Shown here piece after piece: positions 1 to 8,695 of a DNA stretch of 64,000 bases (position 1 is its first letter; every line of letters begins with the position of its first letter). The stretch is from positions 1-64,000 of the forward strand of contig NZ_SPQG01000012.1 of NCBI RefSeq assembly GCF_004944975.1, read 5' to 3'. The stretch is from Halorhabdus amylolytica (lineage in GTDB: Archaea; Halobacteriota; Halobacteria; Halobacteriales; Haloarculaceae). The translations under genes and the position numbers were made by a program. Under the pieces are notes generated by a model. That model saw nothing but the letters and a program-made list of their open reading frames with translations, ran no database searches and was not told the DNA's origin.

Positions 1-64
1 TGTGCGTGCAACCCGCGTCCGCCGTCGGTCAAGGGTGGTGCGAAAACCCATCATGGGTGAAAGC

Positions 65-82
65 CCCGCCCTTCAGGGCGGG
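65..82. repeat. GC hairpin with TTCA loop, possible IS200/IS605 right-end relic
   Basis: A perfect 7-bp stem (CCCGCCC at 65-71, GGGCGGG at 76-82) closes on a TTCA loop and follows the text GAAAGC. Hairpins of this shape lie at the right end of haloarchaeal IS200/IS605 (TnpB) elements, where they also form the end of the guide RNA. No tnpB reading frame is visible, since the window starts 64 bases earlier. A simple terminator is the alternative. Positions 1-132 hold nothing else I can support. Confidence 0.3.
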
Positions 83-132
83 CGTAGCTTACATGCGTAG
101 TCTGACGGCCGGCGGTAAACCCGTTTTCGATC

Positions 133-933
133 TCATCGATCCGGTCCGACCGCCAACCCGGTCACGTCCGAGAGGCCCAGCGACCGGGACCGCCAGCCCT
201 CTGCGCCGTCCTTGGCGGCCGGTGGATCGACCAGGATCGTCCCTGCCGACGTGACGGCGACGATTCCCTGTCCGTAGCCGACGTCGACGATCCGCTCGTC
301 TGTCGGCGGTTCGCGTTTCACCCACTCACCGTCCCGCCGTTCGATCAGCCCCTCCTCGCCGACCGCGAGCGACCGCCTCCCGTCGCCGGTGATGGCGTGG
401 AACACCCCCCGCCGCTCGCGTTCCCACTCGCCGTCGGCGAACCGGTAGAGTCCGTCCACGGTCGCCGCTGTCGGGACCGGGTCGGCGGTGACGTCATGGG
501 CCGCGGGGCCACGACGCTCGATCGTCTCGTCCTCGATCCGGTGGAGTCCGTCCCCGGCCGCGATCCACTCGCCGGTGATCGTCTCTGGATCCTCGACCGT
601 TCCGAGCGACCGCCACTCTGGGCCGTCGTAGCGGGCGACTTCGCCGTCCGGTGACGCAGCGATCGGTCCCCCGGCGTCGACAGCGACGGTCGGCCCGAAC
701 CCCAGCGCCTCGAAGGACTCGATTTCTTCAGTCATCGCCCGGTAGACGTCCTCGTCGGTCCCGATCACGACCGTCTCCTCGCTCGCCGCGACCGACTGTA
801 CCCCGCCGCGGCGAATCAGTCGAAACCGACCGACGCGGTCGTCGGAGACCGCGACCAGTGTCAACCCCAGTTCGCTCCCAACGTAGACGTCGGTCTTCCC
901 GCGCCGGTCGGCGTAGATCCGATCCTCCGCCAT
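133..933 (-). CDS. HVO_0234-type beta-propeller protein
   Basis: The 266-residue acidic protein begins MAEDRIYADRRGKTDVYVG and consists of short repeated strands ending in segments such as VGTDEDVYR, AAGDGLHRI, ATVDGLYRF and AVGEEGLIER. That spacing fits a beta-propeller. There is no signal peptide, so it should be cytoplasmic. The start at 933 is chosen because a GAGGAGGT Shine-Dalgarno lies at 943-950, about nine bases upstream; an ATG at 942 would sit on top of it. The family is common in haloarchaea and, as far as I know, lacks a proven function. It is a single gene, convergent with nothing visible to its left. Confidence 0.75.
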   Translation of the reverse strand: MAEDRIYADRRGKTDVYVGSELGLTLVAVSDDRVGRFRLIRRGGVQSVAASEETVVIGTDEDVYRAMTEEIESFEALGFGPTVAVDAGGPIAASPDGEVARYDGPEWRSLGTVEDPETITGEWIAAGDGLHRIEDETIERRGPAAHDVTADPVPTAATVDGLYRFADGEWERERRGVFHAITGDGRRSLAVGEEGLIERRDGEWVKREPPTDERIVDVGYGQGIVAVTSAGTILVDPPAAKDGAEGWRSRSLGLSDVTGLAVGPDR

Positions 934-1246
934 CTCGCCCATACCTCCTCCTTCGCGGGTGCGACCGAAAGAGTATCGACTTGCGGGCCGCCCCGTCGTC
1001 GAGCCCCTCACCAGTGACATCCTCCGTTTCGAGTACTTCGAGTGGAGATACCTTTCCACTGCACCGCCGAGAGCGACATTCCGGTTGTTCCGAGAGCGAC
1101 AGGATCTGAACGTGCCGTCAGTCCACGCTTTCGGCTGTCTGTCCGTAGGTCGTCAATGATTGACGTGGTAACGGATCACGTTCGATCCGAAACAGGGGGG
1201 TTCCGATCACGGTCGTCGTCGTGCGTCTGTCAGACGCCAGTGTGTC
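934..1246. other. Gene-free stretch, nothing recognisable
   Basis: Between the propeller start and the inverted repeat I see no convincing gene. It should hold the promoters of the divergent propeller and MATE genes. Confidence 0.5.
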
Positions 1247-1327
1247 ATACGGATTATTGTCGTGATTTACCGGTATCCGTCGACCCCGGGTCGGCGTCAT
1301 CCGGAAATAATCTACAATAATCCGTAT
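1247..1327. repeat. Long inverted repeat upstream of the MATE gene
   Basis: ATACGGATTATTGT at 1247-1260 is the exact reverse complement of ACAATAATCCGTAT at 1314-1327. Inner CCGG segments also pair, so the 81-bp unit can fold into an extended hairpin. It ends 75 bp before the MATE start. It could be a MITE-like insertion, an operator pair for a TetR/PadR-type regulator, or an RNA leader; nothing here decides between them. Confidence 0.6.
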
Positions 1328-1402
1328 CAACGTCGGGAACGCGGAGGGTTCGGGTCCGGCTGTGCCTCGAAAACGCGCGTCGGAGTCGGAAGGTTGAGTG
1401 TG

Positions 1403-2893
1403 ATGCCGTCCGACGGTCCTCGCACGATGGCCGTCCGTGCGTGGATCAGTCGAGCAATAGAGAGGTTTCCGGCGTTGCTGGCTCGGTTCGGCCTGGTCGA
1501 TCGACGGAAGGGTCTCGAGGCGCTGGACCTGGCGGCGCCGGTGATGGTGACCGGCGGCTTGCGCGTCCTCTTACGGATGGCGGACTTCCTGATGGTCGGG
1601 ATCGCCCTGGGGGACGCGGCGATCGCCGGTCTCGAACTGGGCTTTCAGTATTTCTTTATCGGCTTCGGGCTCTCGCTGGCGGTCACCAGCGGGACAATCA
1701 GTGTCGTCTCACGGTTGAAAGGGGCAGACCGGCACGCCCGGGCGGACCTGGCTGTCAAACAGTCGCTGTGGCTGTCGCTGCTGATCTCCCTCCCGTTGAC
1801 AGCGATCTCCTGGCTGTACGCCGAACCGCTGATCGACCTGCTGACGAACGATCCGGCGGCGATCGACCTCGGCGGGACGTACCTCCGGATCGTGATGCTC
1901 TCGCTTGCGTTCCGGTTCTGGAGCATGATCGCCGCCCGGGCCCTGGCCGGCGGGGCCGACACGCGGACGCCGATGTACGTCCGGTTGCTGACGCTGCCGA
2001 CCAACGTGGTCCTGAACGCCGTCCTGATCTTCGGACTGGGGCCGTTCCCGCGGCTGGAGATCGCGGGAGCAGCTCTAGGGACAGCGATCGCCAACACGGT
2101 CGCTGCGCTGGTGTTCTTCGGGTTGCTCCTCTCCGGGCGGTTCACAGTCTCGCTGCGCCTTGGCGGCCGGCAGATCGACCTCGGGCTGATGGCCGAGATC
2201 GTCCGCGTCGCCACACCGCTGGCCGGGATGCGGCTATTGCAGACCTTCGGCCGGTTCCCGTTCCTGTTCATCCTCGGCGTCCTCGGAACGCCCGTCGTGG
2301 CGGCCTACGCCATCGGCCGGCGGGTGATGCTGCTCGCGTTGATGCCCGCGTGGGGCTACGCGACGGCCGCTTCGACGCTGGTCGGCCAGGCGATCGGGCG
2401 CGGCGAGGATAGCGAAGCGACCGATTACGGCTGGCAGACGCTCCGGATCGGGCTGGCGACCCAGCTCCCGATCGCGGCCATCCTCGTCCTCGCTGCCCGG
2501 CCGATCGCGATCGCGTTCGGGACAGCCCACGTCGATCTGACGGTGACGTTCATCCGCGTGTTCGGCCTCGCAGTCGCCGGATTCTCGATCTCGCGGACGA
2601 TGCGGGGGAGCCTGCGCGGGGCCGGGGACACGCGCTGGCCGCTGTACGGGACCATGCTCGCGACATACGTCGTCCGGTTGCCGATCGCGGCGCTGGCGCT
2701 ACCGGCCGGGTTCGTGGTCACGCTCGGTGGATTCTCGGTCTCGCTTGGGTATGGCTTCGGACTGCCGGCCATCTTCCTCGCACTGGTCGCGGACTTCTAC
2801 GTCAAGGCAGCGGTCAATACGGGGCGGTTCAAGACCGGGAAATGGCGGGCGATCGCCCGCCGGTCCGGCGTCGGTGCCGCAGGCGACGACTGA
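1403..2893 (+). CDS. MATE family multidrug/toxin efflux transporter
   Basis: This 496-residue membrane protein has the two-bundle MATE layout: about twelve hydrophobic helices, with the first bundle starting near LEALDLAAPVMVTGGLRVLLRMADFL and a second half starting near LMAEIVRVATPLAGMRLLQ. MATE proteins export cationic drugs or metabolites in exchange for Na+ or H+; the substrate cannot be read from sequence. The start at 1403 has a GGAAGG Shine-Dalgarno at 1388-1393. A later ATG at 1427 is possible. It stands alone, behind the 81-bp inverted repeat, which may carry its regulation. Confidence 0.9.
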   Translation: MPSDGPRTMAVRAWISRAIERFPALLARFGLVDRRKGLEALDLAAPVMVTGGLRVLLRMADFLMVGIALGDAAIAGLELGFQYFFIGFGLSLAVTSGTISVVSRLKGADRHARADLAVKQSLWLSLLISLPLTAISWLYAEPLIDLLTNDPAAIDLGGTYLRIVMLSLAFRFWSMIAARALAGGADTRTPMYVRLLTLPTNVVLNAVLIFGLGPFPRLEIAGAALGTAIANTVAALVFFGLLLSGRFTVSLRLGGRQIDLGLMAEIVRVATPLAGMRLLQTFGRFPFLFILGVLGTPVVAAYAIGRRVMLLALMPAWGYATAASTLVGQAIGRGEDSEATDYGWQTLRIGLATQLPIAAILVLAARPIAIAFGTAHVDLTVTFIRVFGLAVAGFSISRTMRGSLRGAGDTRWPLYGTMLATYVVRLPIAALALPAGFVVTLGGFSVSLGYGFGLPAIFLALVADFYVKAAVNTGRFKTGKWRAIARRSGVGAAGDD

Positions 2894-2940
2894 ACCACAC
2901 GCGGGGAACGTTTATGCGGCCGCCGGTCGGCCTGTTGCAC

Positions 2941-3030
2941 ATGAGCACGGCAACTAAGGTCGTTCTGGTGACAGTCGGGGTCTCGGCGCTACTGGCGCTG
3001 GCGCTGATCGCGAACGTGGTACTGGCCTGA
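2941..3030 (+). CDS. 29-residue single-span membrane peptide
   Basis: The peptide is MSTATK followed by one hydrophobic helix (VVLVTVGVSALLALALIANV) and ends in VLA. A TATA-like TTTATG at 2908-2915 lies about 28 bases before the ATG, the spacing of a leaderless haloarchaeal transcript. That makes 2941 a better start than the ATG at 2914, which overlaps the box. No function is known to me. It could be a small regulatory or complex-stabilising membrane protein, or simply unstable. Confidence 0.45.
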   Translation: MSTATKVVLVTVGVSALLALALIANVVLA

Positions 3031-3051
3031 AAAACGAGAGACGTAGCAGTC

Positions 3052-4101
3052 CTAGAAGTGGATCAGCGGCTTGATCATCCCGTCTTCTTTCGTTTCCATC
3101 ATCTCGAAAGCCTCCTGGATATCGTCGAACTCGAATTCGTGGGTCGTCATCTTCGTCGGATCGACCTTGCCCTGATCGAGCAAGCGGAGCAGGCGCTGGA
3201 TGCGCAGGCGGCCGCCGGGACAGAGGTCGTTGACGATGTCGATCTCGCTCATGCCGACGCCCCACTCCGCACGCGGGATGTGGCGGAACTCGCCCTCGCC
3301 GTGGTACCCGACGTTCGAGACCGTCCCGCCGGGCTTGGCCACCTTGATGCAGTCCTGGAAGGTCTCGTCGGCGCCCAGCGCCTCGATTGCGACGTCGACA
3401 CCCTCGCCGTCCGTGAGGTCCATGATCTCCTCGGCGGGATCGACCTCGCCGAAGTCGACGACGTCAGTCGCACCGTACTCGCGGGCGAGTTCCTTCCGCT
3501 CGGGAACGGTCTCGACAGCGATGATCCGGCCGGCACCTTGCAACTCGGCGCCCTTCGTCGCCATCAGGCCGACGGGACCTTGCGCGAAGACGGCGACGGT
3601 CCCGCCCATCGGGATGTCGCCGCGTTCGGCACCGGCGAAGCCAGTCGAGAGCATGTCCGCGACGTAGGCCGCCTCGTGGTCGGTGACGCCCTCGGGGATT
3701 TTTGCCATGTTCCCGTCGGCGTCGTTGATGTGGACGTACTCGGCGAAGGTGCCGTCCTTGACGTTGGCGAACTTCCAGCCGCCCAGTGCCTGATTGGACT
3801 GGGAGGGGTGACCGTCCTGTGCGGCCAGGGAGTTCCAGTCGGGCGTGATCGCGCCGATCGCGACGCGGTCTCCCTCTTCGAAGTGCTCGACCTCGCTGCC
3901 GACCTCATCGACGACGCCGACGACCTCGTGTCCCAGCGTCAGGTTCTCGCGCTCGCCGATCGCTCCGTGGACCGTGTGGCAGTCCGACGTGCAGATAAGT
4001 CCTTCCGTGGGCTCGATGATCGCGTCCATCGGCCCCGGCTCGGGTCGTTCTTTCTCAACGATCGCCGTCTCGCCGATCTCACGCATCACAAATGCTTTCA
4101 T
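3052..4101 (-). CDS. Zinc-dependent medium-chain alcohol dehydrogenase
   Basis: The 349-residue protein is an MDR-family NAD(P)-dependent alcohol dehydrogenase. The catalytic zinc motif GHEVVG, with Cys in ICTSDCH as another ligand, and a Rossmann loop GPVGLMATKGAE are visible. The structural four-Cys zinc lobe is absent, as in secondary alcohol dehydrogenases of the Clostridium/Thermoanaerobacter type. Ligand spacing and the WKFANVKDGTFAEYVHI segment also suit that subgroup. The start at 4101 begins MKAFVMREIGETAIVEK, and a TTTATTAG box about 30 bases upstream suggests a short leader. The text GTGAACATTCAAACGAAC just upstream may be a regulator site. The alcohol or aldehyde used is unknown. 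Confidence 0.88.
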   Translation of the reverse strand: MKAFVMREIGETAIVEKERPEPGPMDAIIEPTEGLICTSDCHTVHGAIGERENLTLGHEVVGVVDEVGSEVEHFEEGDRVAIGAITPDWNSLAAQDGHPSQSNQALGGWKFANVKDGTFAEYVHINDADGNMAKIPEGVTDHEAAYVADMLSTGFAGAERGDIPMGGTVAVFAQGPVGLMATKGAELQGAGRIIAVETVPERKELAREYGATDVVDFGEVDPAEEIMDLTDGEGVDVAIEALGADETFQDCIKVAKPGGTVSNVGYHGEGEFRHIPRAEWGVGMSEIDIVNDLCPGGRLRIQRLLRLLDQGKVDPTKMTTHEFEFDDIQEAFEMMETKEDGMIKPLIHF

Positions 4102-4404
4102 AGTGTGAACATTCAAACGAACGGCCCCCTCTCTAATAAAGCTCAGTTCCAATCCAGCGATCTGGGAACGGCACCCTCCTCATCGAGATCCCGCGGTCTT
4201 CCCGTTGGCGAGTATGCTTCCGGAACGAGACCTCGCAATCAGCAATCCCGTACCCGTCGCGATCACGGTCTATGCTGGGAGTGGCACCTTTTGACAGCCT
4301 ACCATGGTCCTGACCGGACGACACGCCGGGGACCGCTCTGGCATCGAGGAAGGGCTGTTCGATCGGGAACGCACGACGAACGTCCTCAACGAGTGGTCCC
4401 AGCC
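4102..4404. other. Gene-free stretch with the ADH promoter
   Basis: About 300 bp hold the leftward promoter of the alcohol dehydrogenase (a TTTATTAG element read on the minus strand near 4134) and the end of the iron operon. No gene is supported in either strand. Confidence 0.5.
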
Positions 4405-4752
4405 TCACTCGCTCAGACTGGGGTGGGTGCGTTGTTCGCCGGGGTGAGGATCGGCAAAGCGCTCCTGCATCACCGCTCGCGATGTTTCAGCACGCCGTCG
4501 ACGCTCTGTCGTGTCGATCTCTGCACACCCGGGCGACAGTTCGCGGTCACGATCCGTGAAATACTCCTCAGGTGCGACCCGGTCGTGATAGAACGGCCGG
4601 TCGTCGTCTTCGAGGATCGTTACGCCGACCACTGCGCCGTAGCCGGCACAGACGATCGCCTGGTAGGGTTTCTCGGCGAGTCGCCCCGCAGCGTACAGAC
4701 CGTCGACGCCGCCCCCGATGACGATCACATCTGCAAGTGTTGGCTTGGTCAC
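4405..4752 (-). pseudogene. Internally deleted FAD-dependent oxidoreductase
   Basis: The 115-residue reading frame starts with an intact FAD-binding fingerprint (VIVIGGGVDGLYAAGRLA). It then jumps after about 35 residues to a charged C-terminal tail (FYHDRVAPEEYFTDRDRELSPG ... VMQERFADPHPGE) of the kind that ends full-length haloarchaeal siderophore-associated reductases. The roughly 150-200 residues carrying the NADPH and substrate domains are missing, although the frame stays open. It starts at a GTG three bases after the binding protein upstream and is the last gene of that operon. A larger relative lies at 10815-11756. I infer an in-frame deletion and probably no enzyme activity. Confidence 0.6.
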
Positions 4753-4755
4753 CGC

Positions 4756-6024
4756 TCAGCGCTCCCCGTTGATGATGTCCGCGACCCGCTGGCGGTCGAA
4801 CAATTCGTCCTCCCCTGTCACGTCGCCAAATGTCTCGGGGTAGAGCTGTTTGGCGGCGCGTTCGGTCAGGAAGAGATTGTGAATCGGGCCCTGGTAGAGA
4901 TATCCACCGCGGTAGACCTGTCCGTTCTGGACCGCCGTCAGCTGACTGCCGACAGGGTGGTCCTCCATGTACGCAAGTACCGTCTGACGGAACGCGTTGG
5001 GGGTTTTGCGTTCGTGGCCCCGAATCAACAGTACGTCCGGATCAACTTCCAGCAGGTTCTCGTAGTCGAGTTCGCCCCGGTCGGTCGTGCTGAGCCCTTC
5101 GATTCCGGTGCCCGCGAGTGCGTCGCCGACGCCCAGGTCGCGCCACTGCTTCTTGCTCGTCCCGCGGTCGTTGAGCCGGTACGGCGAGAACGTGGACGGT
5201 TCGTTTGTCGCCTCGTAAGTAAGCATCACGGTCGGCCGTTCGCTCGCAGGCGGCATCCGGGACTGGATATCCGCGAGGAACTCCTCGTGTAGTCGCTCGA
5301 ACGCCCGGAACCGCTCCTCGCGCTGGAAGACAGCGGCGACCTTCTCGAAGGCCTGATAGAGTGTGTAGTAGCGGTAGTCGTGCCAGGCGTCCTCCCGCCG
5401 GAAGATCAGGTTCGCGAGGAATGGAGCCACGTTCTCGCGGATCTCTTTGAGGTCTGCCGGACCCCAGTCGAACCAGTTGACCAGCATTTGCGGGTCATAG
5501 AAGTGGATATCGCTGTCGAGTTCGTAGAACTGTTCTTTCGTCCGAATCTCGGGGTTGGATTCGACCGTGTTGCGGTCGATGTTGACCCCCGGTAGTTCGT
5601 CGTAGATACCGGTGTAGTAGCGGTCTGCGCCGCCGATTCCGGTGATCCCGTCGGCCTGTCCGAGTGCGACGGCCATGTCGGCATAGTCGCCGCTGTATGC
5701 TACCCACGTCTCCGGGATCGATTCGAAGGTCACCTCGCCAGCGGGGGCCATCGATACCGTGTAAGGGGTGTCCATGCTCGTCTGGGTCGCCGTTTCGGTG
5801 GTCGTCTCCGCCCCCGTGTCGGTGGCCGTTGCCGTCGCCGTTTCGGTGAGCGTCGTGGTTGCCGCCCCCGGGTCGGCCGGTTCGGTCGTCTCGGTACTCT
5901 CCCCACCGGTACAGCCGGCGAGCAGGCCGCCGGTCCCGACTGCCAGGCCGTATTTCAGATAGTCACGTCGTGTCGGTGCGTCGGTCGTGTTCCTGTCGTC
6001 GGTCGTGTCGGTCTCATCAGTCAT
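4756..6024 (-). CDS. Iron-siderophore ABC transporter binding lipoprotein 1
   Basis: This 422-residue protein carries a Tat lipoprotein leader (RRDYLKYG at 19-26, lipobox LLAGC with Cys38), then a Thr-rich linker to about residue 85 and a periplasmic-binding fold of the FepB/BtuF class. The domain starts at VTFESIPETWVAYSGDYADMA and contains the DLKEIRENVAPF and ERAAKQLYPETFG segments. It should sit outside the membrane, anchored by lipid, and deliver ferric chelates to the FecCD permease. It shares layout and the C-terminal LFDRQRVADIINGE with the next two genes; the gap to the gene upstream is two bases. The ligand is inferred from the iron boxes and partners. Confidence 0.85.
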   Translation of the reverse strand: MTDETDTTDDRNTTDAPTRRDYLKYGLAVGTGGLLAGCTGGESTETTEPADPGAATTTLTETATATATDTGAETTTETATQTSMDTPYTVSMAPAGEVTFESIPETWVAYSGDYADMAVALGQADGITGIGGADRYYTGIYDELPGVNIDRNTVESNPEIRTKEQFYELDSDIHFYDPQMLVNWFDWGPADLKEIRENVAPFLANLIFRREDAWHDYRYYTLYQAFEKVAAVFQREERFRAFERLHEEFLADIQSRMPPASERPTVMLTYEATNEPSTFSPYRLNDRGTSKKQWRDLGVGDALAGTGIEGLSTTDRGELDYENLLEVDPDVLLIRGHERKTPNAFRQTVLAYMEDHPVGSQLTAVQNGQVYRGGYLYQGPIHNLFLTERAAKQLYPETFGDVTGEDELFDRQRVADIINGER

Positions 6025-6026
6025 GT

Positions 6027-7256
6027 TCAGAGATCACCGTTTCTGATGGCGGCGATCCGCTGGCGGTCGAACAACTGCTCGTCGGCGTCGAATTCGTCCG
6101 GATACAGCTGTTTTGCGGCCCGTTCGGTCTTGGCGAGATTGATGATCGGCCCCTGGTACATCCCGCCGGCGGGATAGACCGCTCCGTTCTGGACGGCAGT
6201 CAACTGGCTTGCGACGTTGTCCTCCTGCAAAAACGAGAGGTACGTCTCCCGGAACTCGTTGCGTGGCCGGTGTGTGTCGGTGTAGAACATGAGTACCTCG
6301 GGGTCGATTTCAACCAGCGGCTCGAAGTCGATCGACCCACGGTCAGACGTAAAGCTCTGAATATCGCTTCCTGCGAAGGCATCGTCGACGTCCAGGTCGT
6401 GCCAATGCTTGTAGGCGGTCGTCTCGCCCAGTCGATACGGATAGAACTGCGTGGGCTCGGTCGATGCCGGTGACAAGAACCCGATCGCCGGACGCTCGTC
6501 CGCCGGCGGCAACCGGTCGCGGATCCCAGCAATCGTCTCGTCGTGGAGCGTCTTGAGTGCCTCGAATCGGTCCGTTCGCTGGAAGACCGCGGCGACCTTT
6601 TCGGTGGCCTCGTAGAGGTCGAAATATGGATAGTCTTCGTGCCATGGATACGTCGAGAAACTCGTGTTTCCACAGAACGGCCCGACACTGCCGCTGATCT
6701 CTTGGACATCACTCCGATCCCAGTTGGGGATGAGTTCGACCATGTAGTTCGGATCGATGAAGTGAACGCCAGCGTCGATGTCGTAGAGCAACTCCTTGGA
6801 GATGCCGTCCTGCCAGAGCGAGGTCATTTCGTCCTTGCTCGTCGACAGTCCCGGAATCTCTTCGTAGTGCCACGTCCGGTACTCGCCGGTGAGTACGACG
6901 GCGCTTGGCTTCTCGAGTCCGAGTGCGACGCCCATATCGGCCCAACTGGCGTTCTCTGCGACCCACGTTTCCGGGACCGACTCAAAGGTCACTTCGCCAG
7001 CGGGGGCAATCTCAACGGAGTAGGCCCTGTCGGTGGAAGTCTCCGCTGCCGTGTTGGTCGGCGTGTCGGTGGTCGTTTCGGTCGCAGTCTCGGTGGGTGT
7101 TGCGGTCGCCGTTTCCTGGTCGGCTGGTTCGGCCGTCTCGGTACGCGCTCCACCGCTACAGCCAGCCAGAAGTGCGCCCCCGATGACCGCACCGCCGTAT
7201 TTGACGTACTCCCGCCGTGTCGGTGTATCGTTCGCGGTCGTCTCGTCGTCCTCCAT
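6027..7256 (-). CDS. Iron-siderophore ABC transporter binding lipoprotein 2
   Basis: This 409-residue paralogue of its neighbours has a Tat lipobox leader (RREYVKYG, LLAGC with Cys33), a Thr/Glu-rich linker and the same binding fold (VTFESVPETWVAENASWADMG). It ends LFDRQRIAAIRNGDL. I start it at 7256, one base after the stop of the preceding gene at 7258-7260, because this puts the RR motif at residue 14; an upstream ATG at 7289 would overlap the neighbour by 32 bases. It is the middle gene of three co-transcribed copies and probably handles a related ferric chelate. Confidence 0.85.
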   Translation of the reverse strand: MEDDETTANDTPTRREYVKYGGAVIGGALLAGCSGGARTETAEPADQETATATPTETATETTTDTPTNTAAETSTDRAYSVEIAPAGEVTFESVPETWVAENASWADMGVALGLEKPSAVVLTGEYRTWHYEEIPGLSTSKDEMTSLWQDGISKELLYDIDAGVHFIDPNYMVELIPNWDRSDVQEISGSVGPFCGNTSFSTYPWHEDYPYFDLYEATEKVAAVFQRTDRFEALKTLHDETIAGIRDRLPPADERPAIGFLSPASTEPTQFYPYRLGETTAYKHWHDLDVDDAFAGSDIQSFTSDRGSIDFEPLVEIDPEVLMFYTDTHRPRNEFRETYLSFLQEDNVASQLTAVQNGAVYPAGGMYQGPIINLAKTERAAKQLYPDEFDADEQLFDRQRIAAIRNGDL

Positions 7257-7257
7257 T

Positions 7258-8502
7258 CTAGAACTCCCCGTTGATGATGTCCGAAACATGCTGGCGGTCG
7301 AACAGTTGCTCCTCGGCCGGGATTTCGGGATAGGGGCCCTCGGTGTAGGTGGGCCACGCCCCGAACTGGTCGGGATACAGCTGTTTGGCCGTCATCTCCA
7401 ACTGGAAGAGGTTGAGGATGGGGCCCTGATACCGGGCACCCTGGGGGTAGACCCGATCTTGTTGGACGGCAGTGATCTCCGAGGCGACTGGATCGGATCG
7501 GAACTCCTCACGACGCGCGGCGATGTCTGTGTTCGGCTCGAACCCACCCAGGTGCAAAATGACGTCCGGGTCGGCCTCGAGCAACACCTCGTAATCGACG
7601 ACCGACGCGGACTCGACCGCACCCTCGAAGGCGTCCCTAGCACCGAACGGGCGGATGTGTGAAGTCAGGTATCCGGGGTCACTGAGCGTATACGCGTAGA
7701 TCTCGTCGAGGTCCTGGGCGGCGATCATCACGGCCGAGGGTCTTTCGGACTCCTCGGGCAGCTTCTCATCGATGGTTCCTGTCAGCTCCGCGTGGATCGA
7801 CGCGAGTGCCTGATACCGGTCCTGTTCGCCGAACAGTTGTGCGACCCGTTCGAACTGCTCCCACAGCGTGTAGTACTCGTAGCCGTCGGCGTAGGACTCA
7901 GGGGGCTCCTGATGGGTATCACTTAGCGAGTTACCGAACCAGGGTGAGACACCGCTCGCGATCTCCTCGATATCGGATGGATTCCACTTCTCCTGTCTCG
8001 TGATCCAGGCAGGGTCCGCGAGATGGATGTCGTTATCGAGATCGTAGAGCTTCTCTTTGCTGGGCTCCCACGAGGAGTACAGCCCCTCCCAGTCGAGGGT
8101 GACACCGGGTAGTCGTTCGACGAATTGGTTCCACAGCCGATCGTAGTAGCCCGGCGCGTGCATCGCGGTGATGGTGTCACCGCGACCCAGCGCGAAGGCC
8201 ATGTCGGCATGATGCGTGAGCCGCGTGAAGACAGTCTCCGGGGGTTCTTCCAGGCTGACTGTCCCCATCGGGGCGATCGATGCACTGACGGTGTTCGATT
8301 CGGTCTCGGTGGGCGTTTCCGTCCGATCCGACGTGGTCGCTGTTGCACTGTCAGCGGTGGCTGTATCGTCTGTCGCACTGCTCGAACAGCCGGCCAACAG
8401 GCCGCCAACGAGTGCCGTGGTGCCGTATTCGAGCGCCACCCGTCGGGTCGGTGACTTGCGTTCCACGGGTTCGTCTGCTATGGGACTCGAATCGTCTGTC
8501 AT
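7258..8502 (-). CDS. Iron-siderophore ABC transporter binding lipoprotein 3
   Basis: First gene of the leftward binding-protein operon, 414 residues. It has a Tat leader (SPTRRVALEYG) with lipobox LLAGC (Cys39) and a binding domain from about residue 82 (VSLEEPPETVFTRLTHHADMA). The C-terminus LFDRQHVSDIINGEF repeats the motif of the other two copies. Compared with them it has an extra WPTYTEGPYPEIP stretch before that motif. Its ATG lies three bases from a perfect iron box at 8506-8523, so it should be switched on by iron shortage. It is the most diverged of the three. Confidence 0.85.
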   Translation of the reverse strand: MTDDSSPIADEPVERKSPTRRVALEYGTTALVGGLLAGCSSSATDDTATADSATATTSDRTETPTETESNTVSASIAPMGTVSLEEPPETVFTRLTHHADMAFALGRGDTITAMHAPGYYDRLWNQFVERLPGVTLDWEGLYSSWEPSKEKLYDLDNDIHLADPAWITRQEKWNPSDIEEIASGVSPWFGNSLSDTHQEPPESYADGYEYYTLWEQFERVAQLFGEQDRYQALASIHAELTGTIDEKLPEESERPSAVMIAAQDLDEIYAYTLSDPGYLTSHIRPFGARDAFEGAVESASVVDYEVLLEADPDVILHLGGFEPNTDIAARREEFRSDPVASEITAVQQDRVYPQGARYQGPILNLFQLEMTAKQLYPDQFGAWPTYTEGPYPEIPAEEQLFDRQHVSDIINGEF

Positions 8503-8505
8503 CGG

Positions 8506-8557
8506 TTTTAGGCTAGCCTAAAACAACAAAAGCCTACTGATTTTAGGCGAGCCAAAA
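8506..8557 (-). promoter_or_regulatory. Pair of DtxR/Idr-type iron boxes at the binding-protein operon
   Basis: TTTTAGGCTAGCCTAAAA at 8506-8523 is a perfect 18-bp palindrome. A second, imperfect copy TTTTAGGCGAGCCAAAA lies at 8541-8557, 35 bp further. The pair brackets the T-rich TATA region of the leftward promoter and the first box ends three bases before the ATG at 8502. The TTAGGCTAGCCTAA core is the classic target of DtxR/IdeR-family metal repressors, which includes the haloarchaeal Idr proteins. Repression by Fe(II)-loaded repressor is the expected mode. Confidence 0.88.
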
Positions 8558-8695
8558 ATATGGACAACGCCCCCAGGCGGTTGTTGCATCCGTTCCGTCA
8601 GCGTTCGGCTGGACCGGCCGACAGTCCTCGCGATTTGGGGCTGGTGTTTCGATGTGATCGTCGATCGATGCTCGACCGGCAGGTGGGCTCGGCGA

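Noticed and set aside
3058-5292. Long plus-strand frame of 744 codons
   Set aside because: It is the antisense of the alcohol dehydrogenase, the gutted oxidoreductase and the first binding protein, all of which have clear family motifs.
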